From NCBI GenBank assembly GCA_010279815.1, contig QEOQ01000206.1, positions 672,147 to 736,146 on the forward strand: 64,000 nucleotides of DNA, in the 5' to 3' direction. The stretch comes from Brachionus plicatilis. Taxonomy: Eukaryota; Rotifera; Eurotatoria; Ploima; Brachionidae. The notes under the pieces were generated by a model that saw only the letters and a list, made by a program, of their open reading frames with translations, ran no database searches and was not told the origin of the DNA. Within the stretch, counting starts at the first letter, position 1. Each line of letters starts with the position of its first letter. Of the stretch, positions 21,407-31,287 are shown piece after piece. The position numbers and the translations under genes are program-made.

Positions 21407-22480
21407 ATGCAGGCTAAAACAGCGAAGAAAGCCGAACCTGGCTATTTGGGTGGCCTAGGTAATTGGACCGCTATATTTTTATTTATTTTTTGATATTTAA
21501 TGATAAAAAAAATTTAAAGAAATGTTTTTCAAGCGAGTATGGGTGCAACATGCCTAACACATCCATTGGATACTGTAAAAGTGCAGTTACAAACTCAGAA
21601 ACAAGTCCAACATGGCTTTTTTGGTAGCTATCATAATTTTAACACTAATGAGCATTTTCTAATACATTATTAAGGTATGACCTTTAAAATAGTAAAAACT
21701 ACAGGCTTTTTTTCCCTTTACAATGGAATGTCTGCCGCCCTGCTCAGACAGGCAACTTATTCAACAACCAGATTTGCTTTCTATGAATATGCAAAAGAGG
21801 TTTTAGTTGAGTGGGAGGTCAAAAAAGGAAACGATATTAACAAGAATCAACTACCATTTTATCAAAAAATGATTACTGCCGGTATCGGTGGAGGAATTGG
21901 AAGCATTTTAGGTAAAATTTGAAAAAAAATATTTTGGATCAAAATAATAAATTTTAGGATAAAAGGTAGTCCTGCAGATTTAATAAATGTACGCATGCAA
22001 AATGATTCAAAACTTCCACTGGAAAAAAGAAGGAATTACAAGCACTGCTTTGAAGCATTGTATAGAATAACAAAGACTGAAGGATTTACTACTCTATACA
22101 CTGGCTTTCACATGTCATCCCTGAGAGGTGTTTTGGTAACTGTAGGCCAATTGGCTTTCTATGATGAGTTTAAGACAAAACTCATCCAAACTCCATATTT
22201 CAATGATACGATTGCGACTCATTTTGTGGCCAGTATGTGTGCTGGCTTTGTGGCAACACTAATTACCATGCCGCCTGATGTAATTAAAACTCTGTTAATG
22301 AATGCAAAGCCGGGAGAGCTAGATGGAATTTTACATGCTACAAGAGAAGTGCTCAGATATGATAAGCTTGGCTTATTTAAAGGGTTTTGGCCAAGATATG
22401 TTCGTCTGGGACCATTTACAATCATTTCTTTTGTTTTTTACGAAAAATTAAAAAAGATATCTACCTATTTAACTAAATAA
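21407..22480 (+). CDS. Mitochondrial dicarboxylate carrier-like protein, intron-containing copy
   Basis: Four exons: 21407-21458, 21534-21623, 21675-21911, 21966-22480. They give about 297 residues, normal for SLC25. The three mitochondrial-carrier repeats carry HPLDTVKVQLQ, SPADLINVRMQ and MPPDVIKTLLMN. The protein is close to SLC25A10, which exchanges malate or succinate for phosphate across the inner membrane, and closest to the intronless copy at 25001. Departures: the third signature reads KTLLMN where SLC25A10 and the neighbour have KTRLMN, so a conserved Arg is lost. The late segment GPFTIISFVFYEKL also differs from GPHTIFTFMFLEQL. Exon 4 begins at an acceptor at 21964-21965, which gives GSPADL. 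It is either a diverging, possibly subfunctionalised paralogue or one under relaxed constraint; the frame is intact throughout. Confidence 0.88.
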
Positions 22481-23101
22481 ATGTCTTGGATATCAAATTT
22501 TCTTATCGTTTGGATTAATAGTTTATAAAAATTAAAATTTAAATATTTTAAATTTTTTGGCATTTCAAAAAAAAGGTCAAAAAATTAATTTTAGAATCAA
22601 GAACCAAATGAAAAAATTTTTAATTTTTTTTCTTATAACTTAATTATGAGTGAACAATTTCTAAAGATTCTAAATTTAGATGAAATTTTGCTTTATAATA
22701 CTTAAGTTTTAGAATTAAAAAAAATAGTTTATATTTTATTTTCAAAAAAAACAATACGTAACCGTTGTTTATCAGCTAATAACTTTTTAATTTTACTTAA
22801 ATAATTCATGAAATAAAAAAAAAACATTCATTTATCTAGTAAAAATATTAATATAAATAATTATGTTTAACTTTTTCAAATCGTTCTTTATAACTTGAGT
22901 AAGTGATGCTAACAGAAATTTTACACTCAAAGAAAAATGTATCCCAACATATCCACCTTGGGAAATCACTTTTATTTTTCATTCATTTGAACATCATCAA
23001 TATCTTACATTATATTGATTCTTAACAGCCTCTTATATTTAATGTGTGACCGGACTAATACTTTTATGGTAAATTTATTAATTTTGAAAAATTTTGTTTG
23101 A

Positions 23102-23155
23102 GTTTTTTAAGATAAGACAAGAAATATAAGAATTTCTTGTCTTATCTTAAAAAAC
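23102..23155. repeat. Perfect 24-bp stem hairpin
   Basis: Arm 23102-23125 pairs exactly with 23132-23155, leaving a 6-nt loop. The stem contains aagataagacaagaaat. A transcript would form a stable hairpin. It could be a foldback relic; its stem is perfect and short compared with typical pre-miRNA. Confidence 0.85.
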
Positions 23156-23453
23156 AAAGTATAAAAATAAAGTTCGACACATTTTCTGATAGAGAATTAA
23201 ATGCTCTATATTCTGAGCTGATTATCTTGAAAAAAAAAAATTGAAAATTTTTTCGGAAAAAAACCGGAAAAATTTTGACATTTTTTAACTTTTTCGGGAT
23301 CTACTTTTTTGCAAACCCCTTAACCTATATATTTTTATACAAATTCTGAAACTATAGACAAAATTCTGAACAAATTGATGGTTTTACTTTTTTTATTTTC
23401 TCTTTTATTTTTCTTAAAAAAAGTGTTCAAAAGGAGACATTTTTAAAAAAATT

Positions 23454-23815
23454 TTCGAGTTTTTGGGCGTTTTTAAGAGAAATATACACTAAAGGGAAAT
23501 TTTAACTTTAGAATTGGATAGATTAGCTAAAGAGGTGTTTAAAAAGGTGCCACTTGGTTAATGTAACGGCTAATTATTCATTGAGCCGCCTAATTCACAC
23601 GAAAGAACGGAAAATATTGCATAGGAACGGCAAATTCAATGGTTGGACCGGTCATTTTAATTAATTAATTTTAATTAAATCGCTAGCGATCGCTGTTGCT
23701 TTCGAAATAGACAAAGTGGCACCTATTTAGACACCTCTTTAGCTAATCTATCCAATTATAAAGTTAAAATTTCCCTTTAGTGTATATTTCTCTTAAAAAC
23801 GCCCAAAAACACGAA
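23454..23815. mobile_element. Foldback/MITE-like element with 102-bp terminal inverted repeats
   Basis: The left arm 23454-23555 and right arm 23714-23815 are inverted copies with only about five mismatches in 102 positions. Both start ttcg(a/t)gtttttgggcg and include tatacactaaagggaaatt, ggatagattagctaaagagg and aggtgccactt. The 158-bp centre is less AT-rich (aacggctaattattcattga... ctagcgatcgct) and has no ORF. A further 13-bp inverted pair (aaaataaagttcg at 23164-23176, its complement at 23872-23884) encloses it, so the true element may be about 720 bp. I could not find a convincing target-site duplication. Confidence 0.85.
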
Positions 23816-25000
23816 TCCAAAAATGAGGTCGAAATCCATATCTGGAGATAGTGTGGAAGTTTTGCATCGCGCGAACTTTATTTTCTATTCATTATTATTT
23901 TCTTCATATTTTGCTCAGCTTGAATGGTAAAGCGTCTATAGAACTCTATGGTACAGGTCTCCTTTTAACAAAATTTCTGTCTCAACCGATCCGAATTTCA
24001 TCTCTTTCATTTTTTTAATCTCCAAGAAAAATCACACTGAGGATGTCATCTATAAAATATCATATTAGAAACATTAAGAATTTGGAAATATTTTTGACTT
24101 TTAAATTTTAAAAAAGATCATTCATTATTAGCAAGAAATTTTGACTTAAAGAATAAAATTGCTTTAAATTCAAAGCAGAGATGCTTAAGAGTGACTTGGC
24201 CTTTTTTTTGGGACTTGTAACCAACTCTGATTCAAAGTGACAGAAAATCAAATTCTATTTTAAAATAGAATGGTAAAAAATCTAGATTCAAGAAAAAAAT
24301 TTTAAATCTACAAAAGTTTTTTCAAAATTTACATAATTTTTTCTATCTAGAAAAGATTATGTTTAATTATTTCAAATTAAAATTTGTGTTCATTTATTTG
24401 ACCAGTTCTAATAAGTTGGAAAATATTTTTTACTACGACACTTTTTTCTTTATTGAATTTTAAAATAAAAAAATTCAAGTGCACACTAAATAACCTAATG
24501 TTTAATTTTTCTGTGTAATCAAAGAGAAGCTACATTGAATTGATTGAAAAAAATCTGCTTAATCATGATGACTTTAAATATCTGAAATATCCAAGGTAAA
24601 TCCAAGACTTTTAAAAAATGCTTTTTTTAAACTTTTTCATAGCGAATAAATTTTCAATGTTATTGAGAAATTTTCGCAGCGTTAAAGAAATATTAAAATT
24701 TCTACGTTAATGGTGCACGCCTGTGGACCCACCCCTTATTATATTATAAAATCCCTGTTAAAAAAAAAAAAAAACAAAAATTTTTACCAAAGATTCAAAA
24801 CCTAATACTTTAAAAATTCAATCCAAATTTTCACATTGTTTTATTTTAAACAAAAAATAATCCAAGTGATAAACCTAGTTAAAGAACATTCAAAAATAAT
24901 TATAATAATAAATTTTTTTAGATATGACTTTTTTTAAAAAATGAGATTTAATTCTTTTTCTAACAAAAAAAATAAGTTTTAGAAATTTTTATTTACAAAA

Positions 25001-25867
25001 ATGGCTAAAACAAACCAAAAAAAAGATCCTTGGTATTTGGGCGGCATAGCATCAATCGGTGCTGTTTTGATCACGCATCCATTGGACACAATTAAGGTTC
25101 AATTGCAGACTCAACAACATGCTCGATTCGGATTCTTTGGCATGACAGTTAACATAGTAAAGAACAATGGTTTTTTTGCATTGTATAATGGAATTTCAGC
25201 TGCTGTCCTTAGACAAGCTACCTATTCAACGACACGTTTTGCTTGCTATGAAATAGTCAAAGATCTTGTTACCAATTCGAGCTCAAATTCGAAGCCCAAA
25301 GACATGCCATTTTATCAAAAAATTTTAATTGCTGGTATGAGTGGTGCAATTGGTGGTATTATCGGAGCTCCAGCAGACTTGACCAATGTGAGGATGCAAA
25401 ATGATTCGAAATTGCCTGCGAACCAGCGCCGTAACTATAAACACTGTTTTGAGGCTTTGTTTCGTATAACACGCACTGAGGGTTTCAGGCGTTTGTTTGC
25501 CGGCGGATCAATGGCCTCGTCCAGAGGTATGCTGGTGACTGTGGGTCAGCTCGCATTTTATGATGAAATAAAATGTCGCCTTATTAAATCTACCTATTTT
25601 GCGGATAATTTGATCACTCATTTTACGGCTAGTTTAAGTGCAGGAGTCATTGCGACCATTATAACAATGCCATTAGATGTATTGAAAACTAGACTAATGA
25701 ATGCTAGTCCAGGAGAGTACTCTGGTATTTTTCATTGTGCCAAAGATATTTTAAAAGTTGGCCCAGGTGGTTTTTTCAAAGGATTCACGCCAGCTTTTGT
25801 GCGTCTCGGACCTCATACCATTTTCACTTTTATGTTCTTGGAACAATTGAAAAAGCTAGCACGATAG
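25001..25867 (+). CDS. SLC25A10: Mitochondrial dicarboxylate carrier, intronless copy
   Basis: Single exon, 288 residues. It exchanges malate, succinate and related dicarboxylates for phosphate or sulfate across the mitochondrial inner membrane. Three carrier signatures are intact: HPLDTIKVQLQ, APADLTNVRMQND and MPLDVLKTRLMN. So are SLC25A10-typical stretches such as YNGISAAVLRQATYSTTRF, RNYKHCFEALFRITRTEGF, GQLAFYDEIK and the C-terminal GPHTIFTFMFLEQLKK. The ATG is followed by MAKTNQKKDPWYLGGIAS, which aligns with the start of the upstream paralogue. The absence of introns, where the paralogue 2.5 kb upstream has three, suggests a retrocopy or intron loss. It is nevertheless the better conserved copy and probably the functional one. 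Confidence 0.95.
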   Translation: MAKTNQKKDPWYLGGIASIGAVLITHPLDTIKVQLQTQQHARFGFFGMTVNIVKNNGFFALYNGISAAVLRQATYSTTRFACYEIVKDLVTNSSSNSKPKDMPFYQKILIAGMSGAIGGIIGAPADLTNVRMQNDSKLPANQRRNYKHCFEALFRITRTEGFRRLFAGGSMASSRGMLVTVGQLAFYDEIKCRLIKSTYFADNLITHFTASLSAGVIATIITMPLDVLKTRLMNASPGEYSGIFHCAKDILKVGPGGFFKGFTPAFVRLGPHTIFTFMFLEQLKKLAR

Positions 25868-26298
25868 AACTTTTGTTTAAAAATTTTCTTTTTAAAATTT
25901 ATGCAATTTTAATAATTATTTTCTTTAAAAAAATGTTGACTATGATCCGCTTAGGATTATTATTTTAGTGTCAAATTTAATTAGAATATAAATTTTAAAA
26001 AATTTTTTTATTCTTTTTTAATTGAAAGCAAATTCCAAATTTGATCTAATTTAGCAAAAAAAAATTGACCTCATCTAATTTGAGAAAAATAACTAGAATT
26101 TTTCTTCAAAAAAAAAGCAAAATAAAATTTAACTACTTTAACATTTAATAATTAAAAGATCACAACAAATAAAAAAGATAAACAACTTGATAGAATTTAG
26201 TATTATTTTATCTAAAATAAAATAAAATTTTATCTACGTCTTTAAAAACTAGATTAAATTAATTAGCATTATTAAACTTTAGAAAAACTATTCAAAAA
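25868..26298. other. Short intergenic stretch
   Basis: 431 bp, AT-rich, same-strand spacing between the carrier and the SLC5 gene. Nothing else is seen. Confidence 0.6.
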
Positions 26299-28068
26299 AT
26301 GAAATACAAACTTCAAGTTTTAGACTATATAGTGCTGATTTTAATATTTTTAGTCACAATTTTAATCGGATCATATCATGGATTAAAAGAAAAGATCACT
26401 TATTACTTTTCAAAAAGTAAAATATCAAAAAAAGAGAGTACAAACAGTGTATCGCACTATTTGACAGCCAACTCTTCAATGAATCCCATACCAGTAGCAT
26501 TTTCATTATTGGCTACATTTTTCTCTACAACCGCATTGCTCGGAATTCCAGCCGAAGTTTATCAATATGGACTTGAGTACTGGATAACCGCATTTTCTGG
26601 CATGCTTACACCCATTATAGGCGCTTATGCAACTGGGCCACTATTTGCCCGTCTCCATATTTTAACCATTTTTCAATACCTGCAGATAAGATTTGGTTCT
26701 CCCTCGGTAAAATATGTGGGAACTCTATGCTACATTGTTAAAAATTTTATTTCAACAGCAATTTTTATATTTGGACCAGCAGTCTCTTTGAACATTTTTT
26801 CAGACATTAGCGAGAAATACTCAATAATCATAGTTGGCTCCATTGCAACATTTTATACCACAATTGGCGGAATCAAAGGAGTAATTTGGACCGACTTTTT
26901 TCAAATAGTCATAATGATTATATCTTTATTGATGATTTTGATTAAAGGCATTTATGATCTAGGTGGTTTTGGCAATTTTTTTGAGATCAACTCCAATGGC
27001 GGAAGGTTCAACGTGCTAGATTTTGATCCCAATCCTTTTGAGCGTCAAACATTCTGGTCTATTTTCTTTGGATTTCTGGTGTATTTTTCTTATTCTTTTT
27101 CAACTGATCAGCAGACTTTGCAGAGATTTCAGGCTACAAAAACAAAAAAGCTGGCTCAGAAGGCGCTGATGCTAAATGTGCCGGGTGTCTTCCTAATGTT
27201 GTCTTTGTGCTGCTTTGTCGGACTAGTTGTCTATGCAAATTTTGCAACCTGTGATCCTTTGACGTCAAAACAGATCACAAATCCAAATCAGTTAGTGGGC
27301 TTTTTTGTGGCTAATAATCTTAAAAGCATTCCTGGCTCGGCAGGTTTTTTTTTAGCCGCAGTTTTTTGCGGATCCTTGAGCTCGGTTTCTTCTTCGTTGA
27401 ACAGTTTGTCATCTATCATTTGGGAAGATTATTTTAAATCTTTTAAATATTTTCAAAATTTAGAAGAGGCTAAAAGTTTGACCACAACCAAAATGATTGT
27501 GGTTATTTGTGGAATTTTAAGCACTTTATTCTCGTTCATAATTGCCGCATTCGGAACCAATCTTCAACAAATTTCAACTAGTCTAAATGGAGCGATGATA
27601 TCGCCCATTCTAGGCCTCTTTGTGTTGGGCTGTTTATTCAAAAATACCAATTCATGGGGAGCTTTATTTGGAAGTTTTTTCGGGTTTTCGTTTGGGATAT
27701 GGATCAGCTTCGGAGCCTTCATAGTAAAGCCTTATTATCCAAAATTAAATACTACCATCGAGTTCTGCTCATTGTCAAACGATTCATTTATTTCTCTTAA
27801 TCAAACAGTTAGTGGTGAAACTTTGACAGGCTTCGCAAAGATATATTCTGTTTCTTACATGCTGTATACGCCTTTAGGCACATTTATCACGGTCTTTATC
27901 GGACTGATAGTGAGCTTGATCACTGGTGGACCAAAGCATCATGTAGATGATTCATTGATATTGTTAAATTTGTTTGGATTTTGGAAAAAAAGAAAAATTG
28001 AAAGTGTAAGAAATACTGAAATGTCCAATTTGGAGCAGCATAATGTAAAAACTGTTACTTTTGATTAG
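26299..28068 (+). CDS. Sodium-coupled solute transporter, SLC5 (SMVT/SMCT) family
   Basis: Single exon, 589 residues, about 13 membrane helices, usual length for SLC5. Members use the sodium gradient to import vitamins, monocarboxylates, iodide or sugars at the plasma membrane. Helix 1-2 has VAFSLLATFFSTTALLGIPA and YQYGLEYW. The family motif GGIKGVIWTDFFQIVIM is present, as are TDQQTLQRFQATK and FFLAAVFCGSLSSVSSSLNS; the latter holds the Ser residues of the Na2 site in helix 8. This pattern is nearest SLC5A6/A8/A12 (multivitamin or monocarboxylate), but substrate cannot be read from sequence. The loop after helix 1 (KISKKESTNSVSHYLTANSS) is longer than usual. The start is the ATG at 26299 and no introns are needed. 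It follows the intronless carrier by 431 bp; a link between the two is not evident. Confidence 0.92.
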   Translation: MKYKLQVLDYIVLILIFLVTILIGSYHGLKEKITYYFSKSKISKKESTNSVSHYLTANSSMNPIPVAFSLLATFFSTTALLGIPAEVYQYGLEYWITAFSGMLTPIIGAYATGPLFARLHILTIFQYLQIRFGSPSVKYVGTLCYIVKNFISTAIFIFGPAVSLNIFSDISEKYSIIIVGSIATFYTTIGGIKGVIWTDFFQIVIMIISLLMILIKGIYDLGGFGNFFEINSNGGRFNVLDFDPNPFERQTFWSIFFGFLVYFSYSFSTDQQTLQRFQATKTKKLAQKALMLNVPGVFLMLSLCCFVGLVVYANFATCDPLTSKQITNPNQLVGFFVANNLKSIPGSAGFFLAAVFCGSLSSVSSSLNSLSSIIWEDYFKSFKYFQNLEEAKSLTTTKMIVVICGILSTLFSFIIAAFGTNLQQISTSLNGAMISPILGLFVLGCLFKNTNSWGALFGSFFGFSFGIWISFGAFIVKPYYPKLNTTIEFCSLSNDSFISLNQTVSGETLTGFAKIYSVSYMLYTPLGTFITVFIGLIVSLITGGPKHHVDDSLILLNLFGFWKKRKIESVRNTEMSNLEQHNVKTVTFD

Positions 28069-29510
28069 AAATTATTTTTCAATAAACTAATTCTATTAAA
28101 TTTTATCAATAAATAATAATTATTTTTGTACTTTTAGGTTTAAAGGGGTCCAAGAAGCCCTCTTAATTAAATATGCATTTTAGATAAATAAACTTCCAAA
28201 TTTTTTTAAAATATTAAAAAAAAAATTACTGAATTTGAAATAAGTGCCTTTAATCATTTTTGTTATAAAAAAATTAAGTAAAAATCTGAAATCATTTAAA
28301 AAAAAATTTTATGTAAATTAAATAACTAAATATTTCTAAAAATTTGAAATCCTTTTTCTCGACAATTTTTACAGATCGATTTATAAACCTTCATCCCTTA
28401 ACAAGAACCACATTTAAATTGCTTACATTTGTCACAAAAAACAAGGAATAATTAAAATAAAGTAGAGTTTTGAATTAAAAGCATTATAGCTATGTCTTTA
28501 GTTTTATTTACAAAAATTATAAAGTCTTTGTTGCAAAATATTACCTAATCCTTTAAATGGAATTTTTGAGGGATATTAAATTAAGATGGTTAAGGTTTAA
28601 AAAAAATAAAAAGAGAACTTCACACAACAAAAAATTAGAAGAAAATAATTGAACATATTTAATAAAATTTTTTTTTTAATTTTTTTCACTCTCTTCAAAG
28701 AATTTTTTTAACTAGTTTTGTTTCACTTAGGATGTAGTTATGCAAAAATTAAAAAAAACAAAATTTAATTACGATTTTAATTTAGTGTTAAATATTCTAT
28801 TTTACATTTCAACAAATTTTTGTTTTTAAATTTTCAATGATTAGTTAAACAGGTTTTTTAGTTAACTCATTTTTATTTTTTTACTCCTACAATCAAAGTT
28901 TTGTGTTGCCTTTATTTAAATAAAAAATATTTCAAATTTTTTATAATTATATTTATTAAAATATATATAAAATATTATAATATTATAGGCTGACTTGTTT
29001 TTTTTTTAAATAATTTAACGAAAGAAAAAGTGTTTTGTAAAAAATCAACAAATTTTCAAAGTTACCATTTTTATTTCATGTCTTATTTTTCTAATTTAAT
29101 GTTAATAAATAAATCTTTTTATTTAAAAGATAAAATATGCTGTTTAATTATAAATTTTTTTCAACAAAAAATTTTCAAAGTAAATCTGAATGACAATTTA
29201 ATATGATTTAAGTTTTTTAGACATCATACTATATCATATAGTATAAATTTAGCAAAAGTTTTGCTAAATTTATTTTGAAATGCAAAAAAATTTAATTCAA
29301 AAATAAATTTTTATACAAAAAAAATTCTGATTAAAGATTTAGACGATTTTTATTTAGAGACTGGGATTTAAATAAAATAAGAATAATATGAAAATGTAAA
29401 AAAATTAGAAATTTTAAATTGAAAAATCAAAAACTTCTAATAAAGATACGATTAATAAATTAGACATATTTAATACGAAAATATTCTTGGTTGCTAATAA
29501 CTAATGTTTC
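28069..29510. other. Convergent intergenic stretch, about 1.4 kb
   Basis: It lies between the 3' ends of the SLC5 gene (+) and ATP6V1F (-). Two adjacent small hairpins occur at 29226-29271: atactatat/atatagtat, then aaatttagcaaaa/ttttgctaaattt with a one-base centre. No gene is seen. Confidence 0.55.
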
Positions 29511-30031
29511 TCATTTAAAGTCATCGGCTGAAAACATTCTCTATAATCAAAATAATAAATAAAAACCAACTTAATTGCTTAAAATTTACCTGGGCTCTTT
29601 TTAGGATAAAATCTTTGGAAGGGTCGTAAGCGTGTTCTTTACTGGGAATTTCCAAAATTGCTGGAGTTATCTTGGCATGATTATCAATCACGTGACGTAC
29701 CATATCAGCAACATATTGAACAATTAATAGAACTGCAATGTCATCTCTATTTATAAAACCTCGAATAGCTTCTTCTAATTCAGCTAATGATGTGTCTTGA
29801 TTTAGAAAAAAAATTAAAACTTAACAGCATTTAGATAATTCTTTATGTCCAAACTTTTGTCATAAATAAAATAGTTTGGTTGTCTAGATTTGTTTAATTC
29901 ACCAGATCCAGACATTAAAAATCCAATAACTGTGTCCTAAATATCTAAATTTAGTTTTGAATTAGAGAATAATTATTCAAACTGACCTCATCACCAATCA
30001 CAGCAATTAGTTTACCTTTGATGTTACTCAT
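29511..30031 (-). CDS. ATP6V1F: V-type proton ATPase subunit F
   Basis: Four exons on the minus strand, 29987-30031, 29855-29936, 29590-29795 and 29511-29540, give 120 residues (human 119). Subunit F is part of the central rotor of the V1 sector, which drives acidification of lysosomes and other vesicles. Motifs run in order: KGKLIAVIGDE then DTVIGFLMSGSGELNKSRQP, INRDDIAVLLI.QYVADMVRH, and PAILEIPSKEHAYDPSKD, then a final short exon RMFSADDFK matching RAKGMFTAEDLR of animals. Exon 2 ends at an internal GT after GACAAAA; this restores exact family length, whereas the later GT would run into a frame break. Introns are 46-59 nt. Confidence 0.96.
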
Positions 30032-31287
30032 TTTTTTTTCAAAAAATAAAAAATTCTAAATGAATTTTGAGAAATAAATTAAAATATTAGATCTGGAAGT
30101 AAGATCTAGTTAAAGGTTGAACAATAAAAATCTAGCTTTAATACTGAAATTTTGATTAAGTTTGGATAAAGTCAAAGATGAATGTATAAATCATCAAAAA
30201 GACACATAGATAGTGGTTTTTCGTTTGATAATATAAAAAAGTTATGCTTTAATAATGGTTTAATGCAAAATAATTTATTAAAATTTTTTTAGAATTTTTC
30301 CAAAGAAACTTAACTTTTAGTCGATTTTTATTAAATAAATTCACTTAAACTGAGGAATCATGAAATTTAAATAAAAAAAATTTTAAAGTGATCAAATCTT
30401 TAAATTTAGTTAAAAGGATTTTTTCAAGAATAAATTTCAACATATTTTAAGGATTTAAAATACAAATTGATTGATTTTCAATAACTTTCGTATTAAATCG
30501 TAATAAGAATTATTGGTGAAAAAATAAAATTTAGATAAAAAATAAAACAAATCATGACACAAAATTTCACCAAATGTTTTAATCTAAAAATATTTTAAAT
30601 GTTACAATCCTTTAACAGAAATAAAATATATATTTATTTTATGTCAAAAATTCATCTAAAAAAAAGATTTTTGGAAATTTTTCTTAAAATCCTCTAAAAA
30701 TTTAATTTTTAATTATTTAAGCATAAAAATTTCATATTTTTAGATCACAGATTAGAAATAAAATTTTAAAAAGTTTCATGATTTTCTTAAGAATAGTTTA
30801 GAATAAAAAATATTAAAATTTGATTTAGGAAAAATAACTTGTCAAGAAATTTTTCTGTCAAGATAAATATTTTTAATGAATGAAAATTTTAAAATTCAAA
30901 CTCGACGAATCTAGCTGAATTAGATCATTCTTTTTTTTGACTTATGAAGCTAAATTTAATAAATTCTCGAAAGTTTTTTAATTAAAAAAAGCTTGGAATA
31001 TATACTTATTAATAAAAGAATAATATTTTTTTCAATAAAATGAAGCTAAATAAAATAAATTTTGCAAAATACAAAAATTTGATCTATGCAAAATTATAAA
31101 ATAAAATTATAAATTTTCCAAAATAAAGCTATATACCAATTTTGAAATCTAAATTCTGTGCTATTCAAAAAATGCAAAATTATTAAACAATATTACATAA
31201 AAAAACGCCTCAGCTTCCAAAATTTTCTTATTTATATAACTTTTAATTGATTGCAGTTAATAATTTTGATGTATTAAGAGATCGAAA
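30032..31287. other. Divergent intergenic stretch, about 1.26 kb
   Basis: AT-rich spacer between the starts of ATP6V1F (-) and NDUFS2 (+). It presumably holds both promoters. No recognisable motif or repeat. Confidence 0.55.

Larger units (their letters stand above)
22481..25000. other. Intergenic stretch between the two carrier genes
   Basis: About 2.5 kb with no gene. It holds a perfect hairpin at 23102-23155 and the foldback element at 23454-23815. Near 24706-24776 a less AT-rich piece (gtgcacgcctgtggacccacc) is followed by a run of A, suggesting a retroposed 3' end or SINE-like tail just upstream of the intronless carrier. Confidence 0.55.

Noticed and set aside
29796..29854. Later GT donor for ATP6V1F exon 2 (after aatgct)
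   Set aside because: It would need a phase not offered by the next acceptor and would lengthen a region of fixed length in the family.
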